Part shown: piece after piece, positions 38,999 through 46,336 of the stretch | Layout: each line of letters starts with the position of its first letter | Numbering within the stretch: the stretch's first letter is position 1 | Source of the DNA: Psychrobacter arenosus | Lineage (GTDB): Bacteria > Pseudomonadota > Gammaproteobacteria > Pseudomonadales > Moraxellaceae | Assembly (NCBI RefSeq): GCF_904848165.1 | Contig: NZ_LR884459.1 | Location: 1,488,001-1,552,000 of the forward strand | Length of the DNA stretch: 64,000 bases | Reading direction: 5' to 3' | Translations under genes and position numbers: made by a program | The notes under the pieces: generated by a model | Database searches by the model: none | What the model saw: only the letters and a program-made list of their open reading frames with translations | Told to the model about the DNA's origin: nothing

Positions 38999-40297
38999 AT
39001 GACGACATCCATTACTGATATTACCGCTTATATGCAACAAGTTGGCCAACAAGCTCGCGAAGCATCACGTTTACTCGCGGCCGCCAACACAGGTACCAAG
39101 AATGCGGCTCTAATGGCAATCCATGAGGTATTACTCGCCGCCAAAGACACCATACTAGCCGCCAATAAAATCGATATGGACAATGGCCAAAAAAATGACT
39201 TAGACGCTGCTCTACTCGATCGCTTAGAGTTAAACGATGACCGCTTTAACGGTATGCTACAAGGTTTAAAAGACGTCGCTGCCCTCCCCGATCCTATCGG
39301 TGAAGTCTCGGATATGACCTTTCGCCCCTCCGGTATTCAGTTGGGCAAAATGCGCGTCCCGCTGGGCGTAGTCGGTATGATTTATGAGTCGCGTCCCAAC
39401 GTGACCTTAGAAGCGGCTTCACTCGCGCTAAAATCAGGCAATGCCATCATTCTGCGTGGCGGCTCTGAAGCTTTTGAATCCAATCAAGCGCTTGCTAAAT
39501 GCGTATTAGAAGGCCTACAAAAAGCCGGCTTGCCTGAGCATGGTGTGCAAGTTTTACAAACTACAGACCGTGCTGCCGTTGGCGAGCTGATTACCATGAC
39601 CGACTATGTCGATGTCATCGTACCGCGTGGCGGTAAAGGCCTAATTGAACGCATCAGCCGTGATGCCAAAGTGCCCGTAATCAAGCACTTAGATGGTAAC
39701 TGTCATACTTATATCGATGCCGATGCCGACCCTGAAATCGCTATTAAAGTCAGCGTCAATGCCAAGACCCATCGCTACGGCACTTGTAATACCATGGAAA
39801 CCTTGTTGGTAGATAGCGCCGTCGCAGAGCAACTATTGCCTAAGATTGCTGAAGCTATCATTGCCGCCGATGACCAGATGCAATTGCGTGTGGATGCCAC
39901 GGCGAAAACACTCCTGCAAGACAATGCGAAACTTGCTGGCCACGTCAGCGATGCTACCGATGCAGACTGGGATACTGAATATCTCGCCCCTATATTGGCT
40001 ATCAAGGTTATCGATGGGCTAGATGCTGCTATCGCTCATATTAATAAACACGGCAGCCACCATACCGACGTCATTATCACTAATAACTATACTAAGTCGC
40101 AACGTTTCATCCGTGAGGTCGACTCCTCTAGCGTAATGATTAACGCTTCTAGCCGTTTTGCGGATGGTTTTGAATATGGTTTAGGGGCCGAGATTGGTAT
40201 TTCTACTGATAAAATCCATGCGCGCGGTCCGGTAGGTCTCAATGGTCTTACCTCGCAAAAATGGATCGTTTACGGTCATGGTGAAGTACGCGGTTAG
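38999..40297 (+). CDS. proA: Gamma-glutamyl phosphate reductase
   Basis: ProA reduces gamma-glutamyl phosphate to glutamate semialdehyde in proline synthesis, using NADPH. The 432-residue protein belongs to the aldehyde-dehydrogenase superfamily, with catalytic Cys263 in [16 protein letters not shown]. Other family segments are [39 protein letters not shown] and [32 protein letters not shown] precedes the ATG. proB is not adjacent. The terminator just after it is also the apparent attachment site of the integrated element that follows. Confidence 0.95.
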   Translation: MTTSITDITAYMQQVGQQAREASRLLAAANTGTKNAALMAIHEVLLAAKDTILAANKIDMDNGQKNDLDAALLDRLELNDDRFNGMLQGLKDVAALPDPIGEVSDMTFRPSGIQLGKMRVPLGVVGMIYESRPNVTLEAASLALKSGNAIILRGGSEAFESNQALAKCVLEGLQKAGLPEHGVQVLQTTDRAAVGELITMTDYVDVIVPRGGKGLIERISRDAKVPVIKHLDGNCHTYIDADADPEIAIKVSVNAKTHRYGTCNTMETLLVDSAVAEQLLPKIAEAIIAADDQMQLRVDATAKTLLQDNAKLAGHVSDATDADWDTEYLAPILAIKVIDGLDAAIAHINKHGSHHTDVIITNNYTKSQRFIREVDSSSVMINASSRFADGFEYGLGAEIGISTDKIHARGPVGLNGLTSQKWIVYGHGEVRG

Positions 40298-40358
40298 TCG
40301 TTAACCCTATTCTTAAGTGTAAAGAACAATCCTACTTAGCTCACTATTCACCTCAATC

Positions 40359-40383
40359 AACGTCAGCTTTATGCTGGCGTTTT
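40359..40383 (+). repeat. Left attachment-site repeat, doubling as the proA terminator
   Basis: AACGTCAGC and GCTGGCGTT pair around TTTAT, followed by TT, forming an intrinsic terminator 61 bp after proA. The same 25 bp with one mismatch recurs at 49660-49684 beyond the integrase, so it is the likely attL core. Chance similarity between two terminators cannot be excluded. Confidence 0.6.
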
Positions 40384-40431
40384 ATAGATTGTAAGTTATT
40401 GATTTTAAATTATTTTTAATTTTGATATATT

Positions 40432-40459
40432 TATTTGGTAGCCTCTACGGTAGCCATTA
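40432..40459 (+). repeat. Left integrase arm-type repeat
   Basis: TATTTGGTAGCC, five variable bases, then GGTAGCCATTA. The same 28-bp arrangement in the same orientation occurs at 49492-49519, just upstream of the integrase. The doubled GGTAGCC suggests an integrase arm-binding site near each end of the element. Confidence 0.6.
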
Positions 40460-40633
40460 GCTTTAAATTTTGCCGCATTGATAGCCATTTTTATTTTGTA
40501 ACTAACTGTCCTTTAGAGAATTAACCCTATGCAATGCCAAAAATGGTGGCCCTGCTCCTAGCTTGTGTAAAACCTTATGGTAACCTTAGGTAATTGCTAT
40601 CGGTGGCAGTGGCTCAAGGGTTCAGGTTTTTTC

Positions 40634-40700
40634 AGGTTCTAACTTAACGGGGCCGTTCTAGCCTGCAATCCTTACCGTAAACTTACCGTTATTCCTATCC
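40634..40700. repeat. Origin-like repeat module, copy 1
   Basis: AGGTTCTAAC (40634-40643) followed by a 30-bp block (40671-40700) containing CTTACCGT twice and ending TTATTCCTATCC. The same block recurs at 41793-41822 with 26 of 30 bases identical, also just after AGGTTCTAAC. Confidence 0.55.
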
Positions 40701-40756
40701 CTCGTACTTGTTAAGAAACTCCTTTTTATATTGCTCAAAAACCTCCTACGATACCT

Positions 40757-40943
40757 GTCCGAAAACTCCCCTTTAATGCTTTTCGATGTTAACAAATGTT
40801 AACAGGGTGCTGGCTGGTTGCTACGCTCTACGATATCCAAAAAGTCCCTTTTATAGTGGTCCGAAAAACCTCCGCCTAACGTGTCCAAAAATTACCCAGT
40901 CTTGTTATCACGGTCCGAAAACGGTCCGAAAACGGTCCGAAAA
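40757..40943. repeat. Iteron-like array of GTCCGAAAA repeats
   Basis: GTCCGAAAA units lie at 40757 and 40859, a variant GTCCAAAAA at about 40883, and then three perfect tandem copies of the 11-mer CGGTCCGAAAA (40911-40921, 40922-40932, 40933-40943). All have the same orientation. The 11-bp period places them on one face of the helix, as in replication iterons. Further single copies are at 41784 and 42377. Confidence 0.65.
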
Positions 40944-40965
40944 ATTACCCCTTTTATAGCCTTGC

Positions 40966-41475
40966 TCAATCCCTTTTTCTTCTCTTAATATTGGTAATGG
41001 CATCAAATCTATTTAAGCAACTCATGTAATAATCTTCTATCTCGTGATACTCCATAAATAACTTCTTAAAAGTTTTTCGGTGCATACCTTTAGGCTTGCT
41101 GTAGGGGTTATTGTGCCAGTCCAAACGGTTTCTAATACGCTCCATACGGTTATCAGGTCGCTGGTAGGTGTGTTGGTGCTGGCTGTGATAGTTCAAGCCT
41201 AAACAATGCCTACAAACATATAGACCAGCTTTATATAGCACGCCTACACGCTTATGACAGTTTGGGCATGACCACCAATAGCGGCAATTACCATAATTAC
41301 AAGGTGTAGTAGTGACAGCTACATCATATTGATAGTGCTTACCCTTATGAGTGTAGTTAAGATTGAAGGTAGGTGTTTGACCAGCTTTGCTTATGCGTCT
41401 TAGGTCATCTCTATAGGTATTGATGGATAGTTTCGGGTAACGGTCTAAGTAATCGGCTGTAGCAGATTTTGGCAT
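40966..41475 (-). CDS. Zinc-ribbon protein of mobile elements, function unknown
   Basis: A 169-residue basic protein with cysteines at residues 59, 64, 70, 73, 88 and 91 (CNYGNC, SCPNC, CRHC). It contains RYWWSCPNCHKRVGVLY and CRHCLGLNYHSQ, a pattern seen in small proteins of prophages and integrated elements. The C-terminal half is rich in Arg, Lys, His and Tyr, suggesting nucleic-acid binding. It sits at the left end of the element, surrounded by iteron-like repeats, so a replication accessory or control role is plausible but unproven. Confidence 0.7.
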   Translation of the reverse strand: MPKSATADYLDRYPKLSINTYRDDLRRISKAGQTPTFNLNYTHKGKHYQYDVAVTTTPCNYGNCRYWWSCPNCHKRVGVLYKAGLYVCRHCLGLNYHSQHQHTYQRPDNRMERIRNRLDWHNNPYSKPKGMHRKTFKKLFMEYHEIEDYYMSCLNRFDAITNIKRRKRD

Positions 41476-42526
41476 AGGTTGTCTAAATCATTAGTAAAGT
41501 TTGCCTAACTCTATCATAGCTTACTTATTTGATGCTGCTTTAGACCTTAATTACTACTTTCGATGTTGGGTTTTGTGGGGTTGTGAATAACAAGTTTTAA
41601 CAAGTCGGTGCCTGCATTAATCGGTTTTGAATGTTAGGTTTTGTTAGGTTCTAACCTTGGGGTAATCTTGGGGTCCGTCATCATGACGAGGGTGTGAAGT
41701 TCTTAACCCCCAGCTTTGGGCAGTGGATCAGGTGCCAGTCGCTAACAATGATTTGAAGGTGAAGTTTTGTGAGGTTCTAACGTGTCCGAAAGCTTGCCGT
41801 AATCTTGCCGTTATTCTTATCCTTTGATATGCGATATAACCAAAATAGGATTTATCTATAACCCGTTACGGCCCTCCTACAATTTAGCCCTAAAATCGCC
41901 TTGTAACCCATGCCTAGCAATCGTTTGCGGCTCATTCGTGTTTTATCAATCCGTAACTAAATAGTTAACTTAAACCACGTTTGATACGGGCAAAAATGCT
42001 CACATCAATTTAGGTTTACAGCTCCATGCTGATTTGTCGTTAAAACTGCCCTATAGCCCATGACTAGCCAGCGATTACCCTCCATTCATATTTTGGCTAT
42101 CCGTATCTCTAGGTAAACCTAAATCATGCTTAATACTCCCAGCTTTGGGGTTATCTATTTTACTTTGACGGCCCTATGATTTTTTAGTGAGTCTATAACG
42201 CTGTAGGCTAGTGATAGTAATGCTTTGAGCTAACAGTTACCCCATTGGGGGCTGGTGATCGGTAAAACGTGGTAAAAATAATTGCCCTGTTTGGCTGTGT
42301 GGTGATTATCTCCATCTAGGCTTTAAACCTTAGCATAACTTAACATGCTGCTGACTTATAACCATGCTCCTAACGTGTCCGAAAACTTAAGCCAGTGATT
42401 AAAAACTCAGGGTTTCCTCAGGTTCTAACCTTAACTTTAATAAACTTATCAGCAGACAATCAAAAGGGGCCATGCTCAAAACATAACCCCTTAATGACTT
42501 TAATAATTCAGATATGCCCAGTATCA
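41476..42526. other. Repeat-rich non-coding region, candidate replication origin
   Basis: Over 1 kb without a credible gene, directly downstream of the DUF3987 replication gene. It holds AGGTTCTAAC at 41646, 41772 and 42420, GTCCGAAA(A) at 41784 and 42377, the CTTGCCGT double block at 41793-41822, and a degenerate CTTGGGGT version at 41656-41677. A loose direct repeat of about 95 bp occurs at roughly 41890-41985 and 42040-42135. Such density of directed repeats beside a primase/helicase gene fits an ori/crr-like region. Confidence 0.55.
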
Positions 42527-42552
42527 GCACTGACAAAACTGACGAAACCTAA
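42527..42552. repeat. 26-bp perfect direct repeat, copy 1
   Basis: GCACTGACAAAACTGACGAA plus ACCTAA, repeated exactly at 42600-42625. The two copies flank the terminator of the DUF3987 gene, and the second overlaps the end of that gene. The internal CTGAC/TGACGA doubling recalls an iteron. Confidence 0.75.
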
Positions 42553-42563
42553 ATAACAGACAC

Positions 42564-42591
42564 AAAAAAGGCGCTATTTTTCAATAACGCC
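42564..42591 (-). terminator. Terminator of the element's main operon
   Basis: On the minus strand GGCGTTATT and AATAGCGCC pair with one mismatch around a short loop, followed by TTTTTTG. It lies 31 bp after the DUF3987 stop codon. Confidence 0.8.
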
Positions 42592-42599
42592 CATATGAT

Positions 42600-42625
42600 G
42601 CACTGACAAAACTGACGAAACCTAA
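42600..42625. repeat. 26-bp perfect direct repeat, copy 2
   Basis: Identical to 42527-42552; its last bases include the stop codon of the DUF3987 gene. Confidence 0.75.
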
Positions 42626-44898
42626 GTAAGTTCAATCAATCGAGGGTTAATATTATAGCGCTCGGTAGGTCTGCCACCTTGCCCAGTGCTTTCAACGGTT
42701 TTCCAACTTAGCCAGTCATTCTCTATAAGTACCTCTAAGGCATTAAGCACATCATCAGCATCAGTTAACCCTTTCCAACCTTTGCGGATAAGCTGGCGAG
42801 CTGTAAAGCCATGTTCGAGCCAATCAGTTTTGTCAGTTTTGTCAGCTCCTTGTTTAACCATTTTTAATATTTTCTCACTTAAATATGAGGCTTTGATATT
42901 GGCGCTGTCTGTCACTGCACTATAAACCCTCATCATATGAGTTTGCAGCACATCACACCACGCTAGGGCTGCTTTCAATGCGGTGCTACTTACTGGGCCT
43001 AAGTTACCGCCATGTTCGATACAATCGACTAGGTGAAAGATTAAGGCCAATGATGGCACTGTCTTAGCATATTTAATTAAGTGCTCAGCAATAATGCCAT
43101 GCTCAGTATCGTTTGCTTTGGCTTTCAAGTCATCGTACCAGCTCATGAAGATAGGGTATGCCTCATCACTAAAGCGGTAATAAGGCCGCTTATGATATTC
43201 ATCAATAGGGTTTGCGCCATACTTCATGAAGTCACCTAGCTGCATATTGTCGATAGTCTCAAACAAGTTATAGATAGCGTCACGGCTCTCCTTATCAGGT
43301 GGCAAGTCCTTTTCTTTATTGTTTGGCAATGGATCAGGGTAAACGATAAGTTGAAAGCGCTGTATTAAGCCGTCATTGCCTAAACCTTTAACAGTCTTAG
43401 CTAAGTAAAACTCGAGCTTATCAGGCTGTATGCCACCAATGACAGACAAGCAATGGGTATCAATATATATCGAGCCTCTACCTATCCTATCCACTTGAAA
43501 GCTGCCTAAGCCATTAAAGCCCTCAAGATAGAATGAACGTGCCTGTAAGTTGTTTTCGTTATCTAGTGAGGCAAGTAAACCTGTCAGCTCATCACGTTTG
43601 GCAAGTATGCCGTTCTTATGCTTACTCTCAAGCTCTCCTAAGCTTTCTATAGTACCGTCATCAGTGATATAGCGTTTCTTCTCAGGTATAAGCTCATCAT
43701 TCTGCTTAGCCTGTGCCAGTTCTTGAGCCTTAGCCTTGAGCGTGTCTTGGTTCAGATTGCTGTCATCTTCATCAGTTTTGCTGGCCAACTTTTTAGCAAG
43801 GTCACTTAACTGCTTTTCAGTAGCTTTGGCCATGTGCTTGTTAAGCTCTTTTTGTGCCTCATGCTCAAGCTTATCTATGTTGTACTTGTCTTGTGCTAAA
43901 GCGACAAGATGAGCAATAGGCCGTAAACCATCGGTTAATGATGGTGATTTTTTACTCGAGGGATTGCCTACAATTGCACCAAAAAAGTTTGGCGATATTT
44001 CCCAGTTATCATACTTCTTAGGATAGATAGTAAGCTTTGTACCAATGACAGCGCCTAAACCTACCACTAGCGGTATAAGTACATACTCAATCGGTACGCT
44101 CAAGCGCTCAGCACTGTTTGCAGCATAAGCCCATAGTAAGTCTGGCATCATGTCCTTAGTGAATGTCTTAACCTGTGGCAATGACTTATTTATATCTTGA
44201 GGCGTAGGCCAGCCTAACTGCTTTAGATTGATAATCTCAGCATCAGCTAATAAATTATCTAAAGCCTCGTCATAATCGGCTAAGCGATCAAGTGGCACTG
44301 TAGTTACTACAAGGTCAATATCATAGCCTTTGAATGTCTTGATAAGCTGGCTTTTCTTATCGGCTGTAGTATTGATCCTTACCCTCTCAGCTTTCGAGAA
44401 GTGCTTAACCATTCTTTCATACTGCCAATGATTCAAACTGACTAATACCGTGTCACGCCTGCCATTACCAGCGTTAAGCTCAGCATATAAGTTCACGCCC
44501 TCAGCTAGATAGGTAGTTGCCCACTTATCACCATCAGGGCTTAAGTCACCTATAACAAAAGCGCTGGGGTGGCTAGCATCAGCAATTAAAGGCGTTTGAC
44601 TATCGTTTGGCCGTATGCTGCCAATAGTGATAGGTTCGTTATCACTGCCAGTTGTCACTAGCCCTATGGTGTTGGCTGTTGGTAAGAAATCGCCCCCTAT
44701 GCTAATATCTTCATGAAGATGTAAAAGCTTATGGCTTAGCCCTAAAGAGTGGTCTAAAACGTGCTCGAGGTCGTATAGCTTTTCTAATATCTCATCATTG
44801 CCCAGTGCTTGCCGTGTCGCTGGTCTAAAGTCTGTTAGTTTTGATACTAAGCCTGTGCCTTGTGCATGGGCTTTGTCGTTTTTATCGCTTGTCATCAT
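42622..44898 (-). CDS. DUF3987-type replication protein (Toprim-like plus P-loop helicase)
   Basis: A 758-residue protein resembling the DUF3987 group found in prophages, satellites and islands. Residues about 105-205 look like a Toprim domain (AFVIGDLSPDGDKWAT, VNLYAELNAGNGRRDTVLVS). A P-loop follows at 311-318 in FFGAIVGNPSSKKSPSL, with a Lys-rich coiled stretch at 345-405. The last 70 residues look like a winged helix (GFTARQLIRKGWKGLTDADDVLNALEVL). It probably primes or unwinds the element's DNA. The start overlaps the end of the small gene upstream, with GGGGGC as ribosome site. Confidence 0.8.
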   Translation of the reverse strand: MMTSDKNDKAHAQGTGLVSKLTDFRPATRQALGNDEILEKLYDLEHVLDHSLGLSHKLLHLHEDISIGGDFLPTANTIGLVTTGSDNEPITIGSIRPNDSQTPLIADASHPSAFVIGDLSPDGDKWATTYLAEGVNLYAELNAGNGRRDTVLVSLNHWQYERMVKHFSKAERVRINTTADKKSQLIKTFKGYDIDLVVTTVPLDRLADYDEALDNLLADAEIINLKQLGWPTPQDINKSLPQVKTFTKDMMPDLLWAYAANSAERLSVPIEYVLIPLVVGLGAVIGTKLTIYPKKYDNWEISPNFFGAIVGNPSSKKSPSLTDGLRPIAHLVALAQDKYNIDKLEHEAQKELNKHMAKATEKQLSDLAKKLASKTDEDDSNLNQDTLKAKAQELAQAKQNDELIPEKKRYITDDGTIESLGELESKHKNGILAKRDELTGLLASLDNENNLQARSFYLEGFNGLGSFQVDRIGRGSIYIDTHCLSVIGGIQPDKLEFYLAKTVKGLGNDGLIQRFQLIVYPDPLPNNKEKDLPPDKESRDAIYNLFETIDNMQLGDFMKYGANPIDEYHKRPYYRFSDEAYPIFMSWYDDLKAKANDTEHGIIAEHLIKYAKTVPSLALIFHLVDCIEHGGNLGPVSSTALKAALAWCDVLQTHMMRVYSAVTDSANIKASYLSEKILKMVKQGADKTDKTDWLEHGFTARQLIRKGWKGLTDADDVLNALEVLIENDWLSWKTVESTGQGGRPTERYNINPRLIELT

Positions 44899-45055
44899 CG
44901 CCCCCTATTACTTGTTTGCTATTCGCTTTGCCTGCCTGCCAGTGCTTTTGCTGATAATACTCACGCTTGCGCTTTTGCTGCTTACTCTGCTTTGACTTAG
45001 CATAGGCAAGCTGGGCATCTATGAAGTTAGGTTCATCTTTGGCCTGATTGCTCAT
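44882..45055 (-). CDS. Small basic protein of the element (57 residues)
   Basis: MSNQAKDEPNFIDAQLAYAK then a Lys/Gln/Arg-rich stretch (SKQSKQQKRKREYYQQKHW), ending GGDDDKR. The ATG overlaps the preceding stop codon (ATGA) and is preceded by GGAGGGC, so translation is coupled. Its end overlaps the start of the DUF3987 gene by 17 bp. No family was recognised; the basic composition suggests nucleic-acid binding. Confidence 0.65.
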   Translation of the reverse strand: MSNQAKDEPNFIDAQLAYAKSKQSKQQKRKREYYQQKHWQAGKANSKQVIGGDDDKR

Positions 45056-45252
45056 GGTTTGCCCTCCATACCGCTACGCTCTATCGCTGGTTTGGGCTGG
45101 CAGGCCTCCATAAAGCTAAGGCCGATAATGATAAGGATAGCTAGTGATAAAACATTGACTATAAAGCGGATAAACATAGCTAATAGGTCATGCTGTGGCT
45201 CACTGTGCGCCCCGTGGTGGGCTTTTAGATTGGCTTTGTTATCTCTGTTCAT
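45052..45252 (-). CDS. Small single-pass membrane protein of the element
   Basis: A 66-residue protein with a polar, His-rich N-terminus (NLKAHHGAHSEPQHDLL) and one hydrophobic helix (FIRFIVNVLSLAILIIIGLSF, about residues 28-48), followed by a short polar tail ending GMEGKP. The codons for that tail contain GGAGGGC, the ribosome site of the next gene. Its start overlaps the upstream gene by 14 bp. Function unknown. A holin-like or membrane-sensing role could be imagined, but nothing in the sequence decides it. Confidence 0.65.
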   Translation of the reverse strand: MNRDNKANLKAHHGAHSEPQHDLLAMFIRFIVNVLSLAILIIIGLSFMEACQPKPAIERSGMEGKP

Positions 45253-45520
45253 CTCTTACGTCCTCCACGTTAAAGGCTATCTCTGCTATGCGTGTTGATA
45301 GTCCCTTAAGCGACTCCACTTGCCGATTGCCTGTAGGTAGCAAACCACGCATGACTAACATTTCATTTTCTATTTTTACCAGTTCCGTTAACGTGTTTAT
45401 GGCGGTCACATTGGCATGAAGGGTAATGATTAGTTGATCTATAAAGTCATCAGGTATCATCAAATAACCCTGTTCTTTTAACCCGTCCATAACTTGATTT
45501 ATAAAAGCATCATTATTCAT
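45239..45520 (-). CDS. Small protein of the element, function unknown
   Basis: About 93 residues from the ATG at 45520 (MNNDAFINQVMDGLKEQGYL), chosen because AAGGGGGC lies just before the double ATG. An upstream ATG in the same frame is buried in the previous gene. It is predicted mostly helical, with VTAINTLTELVKIENEMLVMRG in the middle. No motif was recognised. It overlaps both neighbours by several bases, consistent with a coupled operon. Confidence 0.65.
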   Translation of the reverse strand: MNNDAFINQVMDGLKEQGYLMIPDDFIDQLIITLHANVTAINTLTELVKIENEMLVMRGLLPTGNRQVESLKGLSTRIAEIAFNVEDVRDEQR

Positions 45521-45752
45521 CATCGCCCCCTTGTGCCTTGATATAGTCACTATCGAGCCAATAAGCATTGAAGGTTTTACCGTTACGGCTTATTGACTCG
45601 CTTTGCACTGGCAAGCCTGCCCGTCTTAGCTCACTAATTCGTGTGGTTAGATAGAGAATGTTATATAGGTTTACTGCCTGTAATGTCGTGATTGTTGAGC
45701 CTGTCATTAGGTGGGCTTTGATAGTCTGTGCCTGTGTCTGTGTCTGTTTCAT
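45513..45752 (-). CDS. HTH_39-like helix-turn-helix protein
   Basis: About 79 residues from the ATG at 45752 (MKQTQTQAQTIKAHLMTGS), preceded by GAGGGC within the tail of the upstream gene. The segment ITTLQAVNLYNILYLTTRISELRRAGLPVQSESI matches the pattern of the small HTH_39 family common in prophages (IT..EA...y.i.rL..RI..LR..G..I). It is likely a DNA-binding regulator or replication accessory of the element. A longer reading from 45800 is less likely because it overlaps the previous gene by 47 bp. Confidence 0.75.
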   Translation of the reverse strand: MKQTQTQAQTIKAHLMTGSTITTLQAVNLYNILYLTTRISELRRAGLPVQSESISRNGKTFNAYWLDSDYIKAQGGDDE

Positions 45753-45753
45753 G

Positions 45754-45978
45754 CTATAGGCCCTCTTTATCGTTAGAGGTGTGCTGTGTCTCTTTATCAA
45801 TGAAGGTAACCGCTTGCATAGTCACTACCTTGTCAGGGCATACCGTTTTAATAAACTCACATACTGCCTCAGCAGTCCATAGGTCCAATATTCCATCTAT
45901 CCAGTAAGGGAAAACTGCCTCACCATCACATATGATTACGTAGTAAGAGTTAGGGTTGTACTGTTTGAGATCGTCCAT
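45754..45978 (-). CDS. Small protein of the element, function unknown
   Basis: About 74 residues from the ATG at 45978 (MDDLKQYNPNSYYVIICDGE). It starts two bases after the stop codon of the upstream HTH gene and uses GGAGGGC inside that gene's last codons as ribosome site. It contains AVFPYWIDGILDLWTAEAVCEFIKTVCPDKVVTMQ, an alternating strand-helix pattern. No family was recognised. It is the second gene of the coupled cluster. Confidence 0.65.
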   Translation of the reverse strand: MDDLKQYNPNSYYVIICDGEAVFPYWIDGILDLWTAEAVCEFIKTVCPDKVVTMQAVTFIDKETQHTSNDKEGL

Positions 45979-45979
45979 G

Positions 45980-46231
45980 CTAAACGCCCTCCGCATCACC
46001 AGCGTTTATATACTCCAATAGGTCGCTGCCTTTGAAGTAGTACATACCGTTAATGTTTAGGGGTGTAGGGAATTGGGATTTTTTAATCCAGCGTCTAACT
46101 GTCTCAGGGTGACGGTTAAAGATTTGGGCAACCTGTCTAAGCAAGTAAAGCTCATTAGGTTTATTGAGTAGGTCAGCTAGGGATAGCTTGTTTTCGGTGG
46201 TGGGGTTGGTGGGGTTGGTAGTGTTAGGCAT
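45980..46231 (-). CDS. AlpA/MerR-like helix-turn-helix regulator
   Basis: An 83-residue protein whose C-terminal half is a winged helix of the AlpA/HTH_17 kind: LYLLRQVAQIFNRHPETVRRWIKKSQFPTPLNINGMYYFKGSDLLEYI (about residues 28-75). Such proteins act as excisionase-like factors or activators in P4-like satellites and phage-inducible islands. The N-terminus is Asn/Thr/Pro-rich. It is the first gene of the coupled run leading to the replication protein. GGAGTTAAGGC upstream provides the ribosome site. Confidence 0.8.
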   Translation of the reverse strand: MPNTTNPTNPTTENKLSLADLLNKPNELYLLRQVAQIFNRHPETVRRWIKKSQFPTPLNINGMYYFKGSDLLEYINAGDAEGV

Positions 46232-46336
46232 TGCCTTAACTCCTATTCAGTTGATGAAAGTTGTTAAGGCGTATTGTTATACGTGGGGTGTTGTTAGAAA
46301 TTAATTTGAATTAATTAAAATTAAAACGAGGGGCGT

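Noticed and set aside
40910..40943. CRISPR-like array
   Set aside because: The 11-bp units are directly adjacent without spacers, so they are iteron-like tandem repeats.
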